A stretch of DNA of 64,000 bases from Renibacterium sp. (lineage in GTDB: Bacteria; Actinomycetota; Actinomycetes; Actinomycetales; Micrococcaceae), in assembly GCA_017419405.1 (NCBI GenBank), contig JAFOLH010000008.1:372001-436000 (forward strand), in the 5' to 3' direction. Below are positions 1 to 8,238 of the stretch, in pieces (position 1 is the first letter of the stretch; each line of letters begins with the position of its first letter). The notes beneath the pieces are model-generated. The model was given only the letters and a program-made list of their open reading frames with translations, was not told where the DNA came from and did not search any database. Made by a program: the position numbers and the translations under genes.

Positions 1-1317
1 GCCGGCCAGTTCGAAGGCCGCGAGAAGGAACTCTCCGCAGCATTCCGTTCGGTTACCAAGCAGGTCGTGCGCCAGCGCATCCTGAAGGACCAGATCCGGA
101 TCGACGGCCGTGGCCTGACGGACATCCGCCAGCTCACCGCCGAGGTCGAGGTGCTGCCCCGGGTGCACGGTTCGGCGATCTTCGAACGCGGCGAAACCCA
201 GATCATGGGCGTGACCACCTTGAACATGCTCAAGATGGAACAGCAGATCGATTCGCTGTCCCCGGTCACCCGCAAGCGCTACATGCACAACTACAACTTC
301 CCGCCCTACTCCACCGGTGAAACCGGCCGGGTGGGTTCGCCCAAGCGCCGCGAAATCGGCCACGGCGCACTCGCCGAGCGCGCCATCGTGCCGGTGCTGC
401 CTTCGCGTGAAGAGTTCCCCTACGCGATCCGCCAGGTCTCCGAGGCGCTCGGTTCCAACGGCTCCACCTCGATGGGCTCGGTCTGCGCTTCGACGCTGTC
501 GCTGCTCAACGCCGGTGTGCCGCTGAAGGCTCCGGTGGCCGGCATCGCGATGGGCCTGGTTTCCGATCAGGTCGACGGTCAGACCCGCTACGCGGCACTC
601 ACCGACATCCTGGGTGCTGAAGACGCCTTCGGCGACATGGACTTCAAGGTGGCCGGTACTTCCGAGTTCGTCACCGCGATCCAGCTCGACACCAAGCTCG
701 ACGGCATCCCGGCTTCGGTCCTGGCCGCGGCGCTCAAGCAGGCCCGCGAAGCCCGCTTGCACATCCTGGGTGTGCTCAACGCCGCGATCGACGTGCCGGA
801 CGAGCTCTCCGAGTTCGCGCCGCGGGTCATCGCGGTCAAGATCCCGGTCGACAAGATCGGCGAGGTCATCGGGCCCAAGGGCAAGATGATCAACCAGATC
901 CAGGAAGACACCGGCGCGGACATCTCGATCGAAGACGACGGCACGGTGTACATCGGTGCGACCAACGGCCCTTCGGCCGATGCCGCCCGATCGGCGATCA
1001 ACGCAATCGCCAACCCGCAGGTCCCGGAGATCGGCGAGCGTTACCTGGGTACCGTGGTCAAGACCACCACGTTCGGCGCGTTCGTTTCGCTCACGCCGGG
1101 CAAGGACGGTCTGTTGCACGTCACCGAGCTGCGCAAGATCAACGACAACAAGCGCGTGGACAATGTCGACGACGTGGTCTCGGTCGGCCAGAAGATCCAG
1201 GTGGAAATCACCAAGATCGACGACCGTGGAAAGCTTTCGCTCTCCCCGGTGGTGGCTGATTCGGAAGACTCCGAGGACGCCGTTGCGGAAGCTGCCGAAT
1301 CGGTGGCCGCCGAGTAA
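1..1317 (+). CDS. pnp: Polyribonucleotide nucleotidyltransferase (PNPase), 3' part
   Basis: This is the C-terminal 438 codons of PNPase, open from the window edge and in frame from base 1. PNPase degrades RNA phosphorolytically from the 3' end. The fragment covers the second RNase PH domain (GETQIMG and [12 protein letters not shown] signatures, and the [17 protein letters not shown] stretch [10 protein letters not shown]), a KH domain around nt 826-960 with the loop IGPKGK, and an S1 domain around nt 1036-1245 ([13 protein letters not shown]). An acidic tail ends the protein. The GTG at 67 is an internal codon, not a start. The gene is followed by an M16 peptidase on the same strand after one intervening minus-strand gene. 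Identity is certain; only the N-terminal half is missing. Confidence 0.97.
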   Translation, partial: AGQFEGREKELSAAFRSVTKQVVRQRILKDQIRIDGRGLTDIRQLTAEVEVLPRVHGSAIFERGETQIMGVTTLNMLKMEQQIDSLSPVTRKRYMHNYNFPPYSTGETGRVGSPKRREIGHGALAERAIVPVLPSREEFPYAIRQVSEALGSNGSTSMGSVCASTLSLLNAGVPLKAPVAGIAMGLVSDQVDGQTRYAALTDILGAEDAFGDMDFKVAGTSEFVTAIQLDTKLDGIPASVLAAALKQAREARLHILGVLNAAIDVPDELSEFAPRVIAVKIPVDKIGEVIGPKGKMINQIQEDTGADISIEDDGTVYIGATNGPSADAARSAINAIANPQVPEIGERYLGTVVKTTTFGAFVSLTPGKDGLLHVTELRKINDNKRVDNVDDVVSVGQKIQVEITKIDDRGKLSLSPVVADSEDSEDAVAEAAESVAAE

Positions 1318-1346
1318 CGGTCAGCTGTTCGGGACTCGTCCCAAGC

Positions 1347-2564
1347 TCACCGGAGCGCCCTGTGCCTACTGGCACGGGGCGCTTTCTCGTTTCCGCGGGC
1401 AAACGCCGCGACCGTGCCGAGCAGGGACTCCAATGGGCCGCGCCGACCCCAGAGGTAATAGCCGATGCCGAGCAGCAAGGACCCGACCAGGATCAGCCAG
1501 AACAGCTCCTCGGGCAGATACTCGACCGCGGCGAAGGTCAGCAGGGCCAAAACCCCGACATGCCCGACGTAGAGCGTCAGCGGGATCCGGCCGATGACCG
1601 CGAACGGCAGTACGAGCGGGCGCAGCCGGCGGGCAAGCAAGAGGAATCCACCGATCACCGCCAGCGCGGTTCCGGCGGTGCCGAGCAAATCGAAGGGCGA
1701 ACCGGAGTGCGGCGTGGACACCGCCAACCACCACCAACTCTCATCCTGGCGCTCGGCCAGGGATCGGACGTAGAGCAACGGCTCGAGATAGAACTCCGAG
1801 CCCTCGGCGGTGCGGCGCAAGGCGGCCAGACCGCCGCCGGAGTAAAGCAGCAGATCGCTGATCAGCCGGCTGGCCACGGCCAACAGGACGCCGCCGACCA
1901 GCATCGTCCAGGCCAACCGGAGTTTGCCCAGATCCGATCTGGCCAGCGCCAAACCGAGCAGCAGGTAGCCGAGCCATTGGAGTGCCGGATAGGTGCCGGT
2001 CAGCAGCAGGTCCGGCAGGAAGGACGGCGTGAACAGGTTCAGCCAACAGGGATTTCCGTCCGTCACCGCTTCGGTGCCCATGCTCTGCCACAGCCCGGCC
2101 CTGAGCGGAAAGGCCAGGACCGGGCTCAAGGCCAGCCAGCCGAAGGCCAACGGGAAGAGCACTCGCGGGCCCAAGGTCGTGAAGGGCAGCAGCAGGAGGA
2201 AAAGCAACGCGTACTGGCAGAGGATGATTGCCACGTTGACGTCCCAGAGCCCCATCGTGAGACCGATGCCGAAGAGCACCACGGCCCGGGCCGTGATGCC
2301 GCGCAGGTCAGCGCTGAAGAGCTTTCCGCGATGGCGCTGCGAGCCGCCGGTCATCAGGCCCAGGCTCAGCCCGGCGAGTACTGCGAACAAGGCCGAGGAG
2401 CGCCCGGAAAAAACCAAACCCACCAGGGTCGGCTCGGCGGTCTGCCCGTCGTAGAGCGGGAGGACATGTGCGGCGATCATCCCGATCAACGCGAGTCCAC
2501 GGGCTGCGTCGACGCCGGCGAGGCGCGAGGAAGTGCCGTTGCTGCGGTCTGGCATAACGATCAT
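1347..2564 (-). CDS. Multi-pass membrane protein, HGSNAT/DUF418-like acyltransferase type
   Basis: A 405-residue protein with about ten hydrophobic segments. The N-terminal pattern (GVDAARGLALIGMIAAHVLP, then FSGRSSALFAVLAGLSL) is typical of actinobacterial membrane proteins of the heparan-alpha-glucosaminide N-acetyltransferase / DUF418 group, which are thought to move acyl groups across the membrane; the substrate is unknown. The C-terminal part (RIPLTLYVGHVGVLAL) fits the DUF418 tail. Two starts are possible, ATG at 2564 and ATG at 2555, and neither has a clear Shine-Dalgarno. It converges on pnp and is divergent from the M16 peptidase gene. The fold assignment is good; the function is not established. 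Confidence 0.75.
   Translation of the reverse strand: MIVMPDRSNGTSSRLAGVDAARGLALIGMIAAHVLPLYDGQTAEPTLVGLVFSGRSSALFAVLAGLSLGLMTGGSQRHRGKLFSADLRGITARAVVLFGIGLTMGLWDVNVAIILCQYALLFLLLLPFTTLGPRVLFPLAFGWLALSPVLAFPLRAGLWQSMGTEAVTDGNPCWLNLFTPSFLPDLLLTGTYPALQWLGYLLLGLALARSDLGKLRLAWTMLVGGVLLAVASRLISDLLLYSGGGLAALRRTAEGSEFYLEPLLYVRSLAERQDESWWWLAVSTPHSGSPFDLLGTAGTALAVIGGFLLLARRLRPLVLPFAVIGRIPLTLYVGHVGVLALLTFAAVEYLPEELFWLILVGSLLLGIGYYLWGRRGPLESLLGTVAAFARGNEKAPRASRHRALR
1354..1383. terminator. Hairpin terminator after pnp
   Basis: A 13-bp stem (arms 1354-1366 and 1371-1383, one G-T pair) with a four-base TACT loop is followed by a T-rich stretch (TTCTCGTTT). It lies just past the pnp stop codon and inside the last codons of the convergent minus-strand gene. 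Confidence 0.75.
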
Positions 2565-2654
2565 GCTCTCACGGCAATCGCCGCCGGGATGCCGGATCGG
2601 GGCTTTGCCGCCAGATGCATGGAATTCTCCCAGACTGCCATAAACTGGAGGCCT

Positions 2655-4022
2655 ATGCCTTCCATTCAGCTATTGCTCACTGCGCACCACTCAGCTGCCG
2701 GTGGGAATGCCGCAGCAGAGTCCACTCTTTTGGCCGGTTCGCCAGGCGGCTCCACAGTCCGTCGTTCCGTACTACCCGGCGGAGTCCGGGTACTCACCGA
2801 ATCGATGCCCGGCCAGCGCAGCGCAACGATCGGGTTTTGGGTCGGCGTCGGGTCCCGGGACGAAGCCGAAGGGCAACACGGCTCGACGCATTTCTTGGAG
2901 CATCTGCTGTTCAAAGGCACTTCCCGGCGCACCGCGCTCGAGATCGCCTCGGCTTTCGACGAGGTCGGCGGCGAGTCGAATGCGGCGACGGCAAAAGAAA
3001 GCACCTGCTACTACGCAAGAGTGCTCGACGCGGATTTGCCGATGGCGATCGACGTGATCGCCGATATGGTGACCTCGGCGGTATTGGATGCCGAGGAACT
3101 CGAAGCCGAGCGGGACGTGATTTTGGAAGAGATCGCGATGGACGGCGATGACCCCACCGACGTGGCGCATGAAAAGTTCGTCGCCTCGGTGCTGGGGCAG
3201 CATTCGCTGGGCCGGCCGATCGGCGGGACCCCGGAGGCGATCCGCGGCGTTTCCCGGGAATCCGTGCTGGCGCATTACCGGAGGTTCTACCGGCCGGATG
3301 AACTGGTGGTCACCGCGGCCGGGGGACTGGACCACGATGCGGTGTGCGACCAGGTGCTGACCGCCTTGGAGTCCGCGGGCTGGGAGCTCGATCCCGAGGC
3401 CGCCCCGGTGCCCCGGCGTTCGGTGCAGCCGGCGCCGATCTCCGGAGCGCCCGGCCTCCAGGTGATCAAGCGCCAAGTGGAACAGGCGAACATCATCGTG
3501 GGCTGCCCGTCGATCACCGCGACCGACGAGCGCCGGTTCGTGATGAGCGTGCTCAACGCGATTCTGGGCGGCGGCATGTCTTCCCGGTTGTTCCAGGAAA
3601 TCCGGGAAAAACGCGGTTTGGTGTATTCGACCTACTCGTTCGCCTCGTCGTATGCCGACGCCGGGTACTTCGGCATGTATGCCGGTTGCGCACCGCAGAA
3701 GGTGCCGCAGGTGCTCGCGCTGCTGGGTGCGGAGTTGGACAAGCTGGCAGCCGACGGGGTGACCGCCGAGGAGCTGGGCAAGGCGATCGGGCAGCTTTCC
3801 GGCGGCATCGTCTTGGCGCTGGAGGACACCGGATCGCGGATGTCCCGCTTGGGCCGGGCCGAACTGGTCTCCGGCGAATTCCTGGACATCGACGAAACTT
3901 TGGCGCGGATCCATTCGGTGACCGTGGCACAAGTGAACGCGCTCGCCGGCGAGCTGGCGGCCGCACCCCGGACCATGACCGTCGTCGGGCCGTTCGATGA
4001 AACGGAACGCTTCGGGCTCTGA
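2655..4022 (+). CDS. M16 family zinc peptidase (pitrilysin/processing-peptidase type)
   Basis: A 455-residue zinc metallopeptidase of the M16B type, which clips short peptides in a clam-shell of two homologous halves. The inverted zinc motif HFLEH is at residues 79-83. The third ligand is expected among the glutamates of ERDVILEEIAMDGDDP near residue 159. The second half keeps the FQEIREKRGLVYS signature that supplies the conserved Arg/Tyr pair. The open frame extends far upstream, but ATG 2655 is preferred because GGAGG lies three bases before it and the protein then has normal length. A TAAACT -10-like box at 2641-2646 sits just ahead. Such genes typically sit between pnp and dapB in actinobacteria. 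Confidence 0.93.
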   Translation: MPSIQLLLTAHHSAAGGNAAAESTLLAGSPGGSTVRRSVLPGGVRVLTESMPGQRSATIGFWVGVGSRDEAEGQHGSTHFLEHLLFKGTSRRTALEIASAFDEVGGESNAATAKESTCYYARVLDADLPMAIDVIADMVTSAVLDAEELEAERDVILEEIAMDGDDPTDVAHEKFVASVLGQHSLGRPIGGTPEAIRGVSRESVLAHYRRFYRPDELVVTAAGGLDHDAVCDQVLTALESAGWELDPEAAPVPRRSVQPAPISGAPGLQVIKRQVEQANIIVGCPSITATDERRFVMSVLNAILGGGMSSRLFQEIREKRGLVYSTYSFASSYADAGYFGMYAGCAPQKVPQVLALLGAELDKLAADGVTAEELGKAIGQLSGGIVLALEDTGSRMSRLGRAELVSGEFLDIDETLARIHSVTVAQVNALAGELAAAPRTMTVVGPFDETERFGL

Positions 4023-4050
4023 CTTCTCGCTGGATCAGCGGCGGTTTCCC

Positions 4051-4106
4051 GAGGGGGGCTGTCCTGGTCGTCGCGTTGCACGCGTGGCGGTCGGGACAGC
4101 CCCCTC
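4051..4106. terminator. GC-rich hairpin after the M16 peptidase gene
   Basis: Arms at 4051-4064 and 4094-4106 pair over 13 bp (GGGGGCTGTCC core, one bulged G) around a 29-base loop. There is no T-run, so factor-independent termination is plausible but not certain. Confidence 0.55.
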
Positions 4107-4145
4107 GCCGTTTGCCGGATGGCCCGGCAGACACCGTGAAACTTA

Positions 4146-4189
4146 AATGATACGAATCATTGACAAATGTATCTCACAGTGTCTAACTT
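4146..4189 (+). promoter_or_regulatory. Promoter with overlapping palindromic operator of first mpaB-like gene
   Basis: A consensus -35 TTGACA (4160-4165) and a -10 TAACTT (4184-4189) are 18 bp apart. A perfect dyad AATGAT-acga-ATCATT (4146-4161) overlaps the -35, and GATAC (4149-4153) is mirrored by GTATC (4169-4173) flanking it. This is a natural site for a TetR-like repressor. Nearly the same arrangement precedes the second copy at 5395-5436. The leader then runs about 70 nt to the start codon and ends in a shared ATTTCTAAGCTC element. Confidence 0.7.
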
Positions 4190-4263
4190 TACTGAAAGGC
4201 AACTTACTGAAGAGTAACTTACCGAACGGCTCGTCCGATTTCTAAGCTCGAAGGGGTGCATCA

Positions 4264-5379
4264 ATGTCACAGGCGACTAAGAATGCCGGCAACCGTGGAA
4301 CCAGGTTGGCCGCGAAGCGGGCCGGCGAGGCGCCGGCCAGGCCGGACTGGGGGTTCTTCGGCCCGGACTCGGTGGCCTACCAAGTCTGGAGCTACCCGAC
4401 CTCGATCGCGTTGGGATTTTCCCGGGCGGTGTCCGTGGAATTCCTGGACCCGCATTTGACTGCCTCGGTGGTGGCCACGGATCAGGTGATGCAGCGCACG
4501 CAATTGCGCTACGACCGCACCATGCAATACTTCACCGCGGTTTTGTACGCCGATGCCGAGACGGTGCTCAAGTTCTCCGACATGCTGATGAAGATCCACT
4601 CCCGCGCCAATGGGCACGATCCGGTGACCGGCAAGGAATTCGACGCGAACAATCCGGATTCCCAGCTTTGGATCCACATCACGGCTTGGCATTCGATCAT
4701 CAAGATGTACGAGAAGTTCGGCCCGGGAAAACTCAGCCGGGAGCGGGAAACCGAGTACTGGGCGGATTGCGCCAAGGCTGCGGAGTTCCAAACCATCGAT
4801 CCGGCCAAGGTCCCTCGTTCCCGGGAGGCCGTGCGCGCCTACTTCGAAGACTGGCGGCCGAGCAACACCGCCACCGAGGGCGGCCAGGCGCATTACGACT
4901 TTTTGGTCAATGGCGTGGAAAAGGTGCTCGGCGACGGCCTGGGGCGCAGTGCTGCGCTGGCCGGCAAGGTGCTCAATGTGCTGACTTCGCGGGCGATCCT
5001 CTCCACCTTGCCGCGCTGGGCGAACACCATGGGCGGTATGCGCTACACCAAGCTGGACGCCTTGATCATGGCTACCGTGGGCACGCCGGCGGTGAAGGCC
5101 TTCCACAAATACTTGGCCACCCACCCCAAGGCGTTTTTGAAATTGCTGGACACGATCACCCCGCTGTCCACGCCGATTCTGGATCCGGTGCTCAACGACA
5201 AACTTCCGCTGGCGGACAAGGTTTACGAGATCGCCGAGGCGCGGGAGAAGTTCGGCCACACCACGTCGCCGATCGAGCAGTTCGCGGCATTCCGCGAGGC
5301 TCGGGCGCAAGGCAAGGGGCCCAAGCCGTATACGCCCCGGCACCACGACGAAATCCTGGCCTTCGACCAGCCCAGTTGA
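4264..5379 (+). CDS. MpaB/DUF2236 family oxygenase-like protein, copy 1
   Basis: A 371-residue member of the oxygenase MpaB / DUF2236 family, which contains rubber oxygenase (Lcp)-type haem proteins and the fungal MpaB acyl-chain-cleaving enzyme. Family-conserved features are PDWGFFGPDSV near residues 27-37, KIHSR with His112, and WIHITAWHS with His138 and His143, which are candidate haem or substrate-site residues. No signal peptide is visible, so a cytoplasmic or membrane-associated enzyme is likely. ATG 4264 follows AAGGGG at 7 nt. The next gene is a close paralogue with its own copy of the promoter, so the two are separately controlled duplicates. The substrate is unknown. Confidence 0.85.
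   Translation: MSQATKNAGNRGTRLAAKRAGEAPARPDWGFFGPDSVAYQVWSYPTSIALGFSRAVSVEFLDPHLTASVVATDQVMQRTQLRYDRTMQYFTAVLYADAETVLKFSDMLMKIHSRANGHDPVTGKEFDANNPDSQLWIHITAWHSIIKMYEKFGPGKLSRERETEYWADCAKAAEFQTIDPAKVPRSREAVRAYFEDWRPSNTATEGGQAHYDFLVNGVEKVLGDGLGRSAALAGKVLNVLTSRAILSTLPRWANTMGGMRYTKLDALIMATVGTPAVKAFHKYLATHPKAFLKLLDTITPLSTPILDPVLNDKLPLADKVYEIAEAREKFGHTTSPIEQFAAFREARAQGKGPKPYTPRHHDEILAFDQPS
5233..5367 (+). repeat. Near-identical 135-bp 3' segment shared with 6481-6615
   Basis: Bases 5233-5367 and 6481-6615, the last 45 codons before the final residues of the two mpaB-like genes, differ at three positions only, while DNA immediately upstream is clearly diverged. The sharp boundary suggests recent gene conversion between the copies. 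Confidence 0.85.
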
Positions 5380-5394
5380 TTGGCTGGAATTCAG

Positions 5395-5436
5395 AGATAC
5401 AAACTATTGACAAATGTATCTCCGGTTGTCTAGTTT
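5395..5436 (+). promoter_or_regulatory. Duplicated promoter/operator of second mpaB-like gene
   Basis: A -35 TTGACA (5407-5412) and a -10 TAGTTT (5431-5436) with the same 18-bp spacing as in copy 1. The inverted repeat AGATAC (5395-5400) / GTATCT (5416-5421) brackets the -35. The string ATTGACAAATGTATCTC is identical to the first promoter, and the downstream ATTTCTAAGCTC leader element is also shared. Confidence 0.7.
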
Positions 5437-5511
5437 TACTGCCAAGCAAAGATCTGAATAGCGCACCACATTCCCTTCGCAACAATTTCTAAGCTCAAAG
5501 AGGTGCTGGAG

Positions 5512-6621
5512 ATGACTGAGACGATCAAGAACCACGGCAATCGGGAAGCCAGATTGGCCGCCAAGCGCGCCGAGCCGGTCGGGCCGCGGCCGGACTGGGG
5601 GTTCTTCGGCCCCGAGTCCGTCGGCTATCAGGTTTGGCTCTATCCGACGTCGGCCCTGCTCGGCTTCCTGCGTGCCGTGTCGGTGGAGTTCCTGGATCCG
5701 CATTTGACCGCATCGGTGCTGGCCACCGATCAGGTGCGGCAGCGGACCCAACTGCGCTACGACCGCACGCTGCAGTACTTCGCGGCGATTCTGTATTCGG
5801 ATGCGGAAACCATGCTGAAGTACTCGGACATGCTGATGAAGATCCATTCCCGGGCGCACGGGACGGACCCGGTGACCGGCAAGGAATTCGATGCCAACAA
5901 TCCGGATTCGCAGCTCTGGATCCATATGACCGCATGGCACTCGATTCTGAAGATGTACGAAATGTTCGGTCCGGGCAAGCTGAGCCGGGAGCGGGAACTC
6001 GAGTACTGGGCGGATTGCGCCAAGGCCGCGGAGTTCCAGACCATCGATCCGGAGACCGTGCCGCGGTCCCGGGAGGCGGTGCTGGCCTACTTCGCAGATT
6101 GGCGGCCGCGCAACACCGCGACCGAAGGCGGCCAGCAGCACTATGACTTCCTGGTCAACGGAGTCGGCCAGTTCGCCAGGCAGAGTTCGGACTGGAAGAT
6201 CAAGATTGCCGGCCGCGCGCTGAACGTGATCACTTCGCGGGCAATCCTCGCCTCACTGCCGGCCTGGGCCAATGCCATGGGCGGCATGCGCTACCGCCCG
6301 GTGGATGCGATCTTCATGAAGCTCGTCGGCAACCGTGCGGTGCGTTTTTCGCACAAGTACCTGGCTGATCATCCCGAGTTCGCGATCAAGGTGGTCGAGA
6401 CTCTGGCACCGCAAGCAGTATCGATTATCGAGCCGATTTTCCGCGGTGAGCCCCCCTTGGTGGACAAGGTCTACGGCATTGCCGAGGCGCGGGAGAAGTT
6501 CGGCCACACCACGTCGCCGATCGAGCAGTTCGCGGCGTTCCGCGAGGCCCGGGCGCAAGGCAAGGGGCCCAAGCCGTATACGCCGCGGCACCACGACGAA
6601 ATCCTGGCCTTCGACAAATAA
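5512..6621 (+). CDS. MpaB/DUF2236 family oxygenase-like protein, copy 2
   Basis: A 369-residue paralogue of the preceding gene. By eye the first 200 residues are about 85% identical, the middle (roughly residues 215-325) is strongly diverged, and the last 45 residues are almost identical. The conserved KIHSR and WIHMTAWHS histidines are kept. ATG 5512 is chosen because AGAGG lies 8 nt upstream and because it aligns with the start of copy 1; an in-frame GTG at 5503 is less likely. It is monocistronic, with a duplicated promoter in front and a 24-bp terminator hairpin behind. The different central domain suggests a different substrate or partner for each copy. Confidence 0.85.
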   Translation: MTETIKNHGNREARLAAKRAEPVGPRPDWGFFGPESVGYQVWLYPTSALLGFLRAVSVEFLDPHLTASVLATDQVRQRTQLRYDRTLQYFAAILYSDAETMLKYSDMLMKIHSRAHGTDPVTGKEFDANNPDSQLWIHMTAWHSILKMYEMFGPGKLSRERELEYWADCAKAAEFQTIDPETVPRSREAVLAYFADWRPRNTATEGGQQHYDFLVNGVGQFARQSSDWKIKIAGRALNVITSRAILASLPAWANAMGGMRYRPVDAIFMKLVGNRAVRFSHKYLADHPEFAIKVVETLAPQAVSIIEPIFRGEPPLVDKVYGIAEAREKFGHTTSPIEQFAAFREARAQGKGPKPYTPRHHDEILAFDK

Positions 6622-6630
6622 CGGTCCCGG

Positions 6631-6680
6631 GCGAAGGGGCGGGTGCCGTTGATCCCGATCAACGGCACCCGCCCCTTCGC
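6631..6680. terminator. Perfect 24-bp bidirectional terminator hairpin
   Basis: Arms 6631-6654 and 6657-6680 are perfectly complementary over 24 bp with a two-base CC centre. It fills the gap between the convergent mpaB-like copy 2 (stop 6621) and the monooxygenase gene (stop 6696). Confidence 0.85.
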
Positions 6681-6695
6681 GCGTCGGTGCCCGGT

Positions 6696-7928
6696 TCAGG
6701 CCGAAGCAGGTTGCCGGTCCTGCGCCGAGTAGTCCTTGAGCGGATAGCCGTTGACGATGTCCAGGAAAAGCGGGCTCTGCGTGGCGATCGCGGCCGGATC
6801 CATGGACTCGGCGGAGCCGAAGTTGTAATTCCGGACCAGGAAGGGCAACTGCTGGTTGTTCTCCACGAAGTGCCGGATTTCGAGCTCGTAGTTTTCGAAG
6901 GCCGCCGCGAACTCGCCGTCCGCGGCGGCGAGTTCGCCGGCGAGGACATAGGCGCCGACCAGCGCGACGGAGGTTCCCTGCCCGGACATCGCGCTCGGGC
7001 AGAAGGCGGCGTCGCCGACCAAGGCCACCCGGCCGTTGGACCAGCGGTCCATCCGGGTCTGGCTCATCGAATCGAAGTAGAAGTCCTCGGCTTGCCACAT
7101 GCTCTCGATCAACTGCGGCATGATCCATTGCCGATCCGCGGCGAAGTAGTCGGCCACGATCTGCTTTTGCTGCGCCTTGTCGCGGTAGTCGTAGTCGAGG
7201 TCGGTCGCCAGTACCCGGAGCATCGCCCGGGACACCGTGTTCTGCTTGGCGACGTAGAGCAGGGTCAGCGATTCGTCGGTCAACCGGGCGACTTGCCAGC
7301 GGTCGAGGCCGAGGTAGTTCGGCACGCTGAAGATCGCGGCATAGTTCGTGACGCCTTCTCGGATATTGACCGGGTGCACATAATCGGCCTCGGGACCGAA
7401 GGCCAGTTTGCGCACCCGGGAATGCAGCCCGTCGGCGCCGATCACCAGGTCGAAGCTGCGGCGCGGGTTTTTCTCGAAGGCGACCTCGACGCCGTGGGCG
7501 GTTTCGCTCAGCTCGGTGACTGAATCACCGAAGAGGTACTCGACGTCGTCGCTGGTGGCTTCGTAGAGGATCTGGCCCAAATCGTCGCGCAGGATTTCGA
7601 CGTCGTCGTTGTCGATCACGCCGCCGCTGAAGGTGAATTCGCTGCTGCTGGAAATTTCTACTCCCGCAGCGTCGAGCGAGCTGGCTCCGCGCATATCGGT
7701 CCGCTGCTCCCGGATTGCTTCGAGCAGGCCCATTTTCTCGACCACGTCGATGGCCACCGCCCGGATGTCGATGGCCTGCCCGCCGTTGCGGGTGCCGTCA
7801 TTTCGTTCGACCAGAGTGACGTGGAATCCGTAGCGGTTCAGCCAATAGGCGACGGCCGGGCCGGCGATGCTGCCGCCGGAGACCAGCACGGTGGTGCGGG
7901 AACTGGTGGGAGATGGGATCTGGTTCAT
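6696..7928 (-). CDS. FAD-dependent aromatic/TetX-type monooxygenase
   Basis: A 410-residue class A flavin monooxygenase. The N-terminal dinucleotide-binding loop is the variant SGGSIAGPAVAYWL, followed by the acidic end of the fold (VERND). The DG motif reads GADGLHSRVRKL and the GD motif ALVGDAAFCPSAMSGQGTS. Such enzymes hydroxylate aromatic or polyketide substrates with NAD(P)H and oxygen, and some inactivate antibiotics. ATG 7928 is preferred over ATG 7955 because GAGAGG lies about 7 nt in front of it. The upstream region holds repeated TTACACTGTGT elements typical of a TetR-type operator. The substrate cannot be told from sequence. Confidence 0.87.
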   Translation of the reverse strand: MNQIPSPTSSRTTVLVSGGSIAGPAVAYWLNRYGFHVTLVERNDGTRNGGQAIDIRAVAIDVVEKMGLLEAIREQRTDMRGASSLDAAGVEISSSSEFTFSGGVIDNDDVEILRDDLGQILYEATSDDVEYLFGDSVTELSETAHGVEVAFEKNPRRSFDLVIGADGLHSRVRKLAFGPEADYVHPVNIREGVTNYAAIFSVPNYLGLDRWQVARLTDESLTLLYVAKQNTVSRAMLRVLATDLDYDYRDKAQQKQIVADYFAADRQWIMPQLIESMWQAEDFYFDSMSQTRMDRWSNGRVALVGDAAFCPSAMSGQGTSVALVGAYVLAGELAAADGEFAAAFENYELEIRHFVENNQQLPFLVRNYNFGSAESMDPAAIATQSPLFLDIVNGYPLKDYSAQDRQPASA

Positions 7929-7996
7929 GGCTTCGCCTCTCGGAAAGTGCTTCATGGATGACGCTTCACAGTCAACGCCGCAGGGATGTCGGATCG

Positions 7997-8058
7997 CTTA
8001 CAACCCGCTTACAGTTTCCTTACACTGTGTCTATTTATAGTTTCGTTACACTGTGTAC
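7997..8058. promoter_or_regulatory. Repeated TTACA operator array upstream of the monooxygenase
   Basis: CTTACA occurs at 7997, 8008 and 8019, exactly 11 bp apart, with GTTACA at 8045. The 17-base unit GTTTC(C/G)TTACACTGTGT is repeated at 8014-8030 and 8040-8056. The second copy completes a palindrome TACAC-T-GTGTA (8047-8057). A TATAAA -10-like hexamer for the minus strand lies between the copies (8034-8039). The rest of this 310-base gap (7929-8238) shows no gene; bases 8059-8220 are featureless apart from an AT-rich stretch at about 8138-8165. Confidence 0.65.
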
Positions 8059-8238
8059 TTAAGTCAACCGAGGCTGCGGCGTTCGGCGAATCGGCGGCGA
8101 TCCGGAGTTCGACGTCGGGCGCGGAGTGGCCGGCGTTTTATAACGAAAACATAACGCTAAATATTCGGACCCATCGCTGGACGGCTTTACCTCGAAGGAC
8201 TTGTGACAGTACAAGCTACGGGTAAAGGAATGATCATC

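Noticed and set aside
1362-2654. In-frame 430-codon extension upstream of the M16 peptidase
   Set aside because: It is antisense to the membrane-protein gene, Gln/Arg-rich and unlike any M16 N-terminus; GGAGG before ATG 2655 decides the start.
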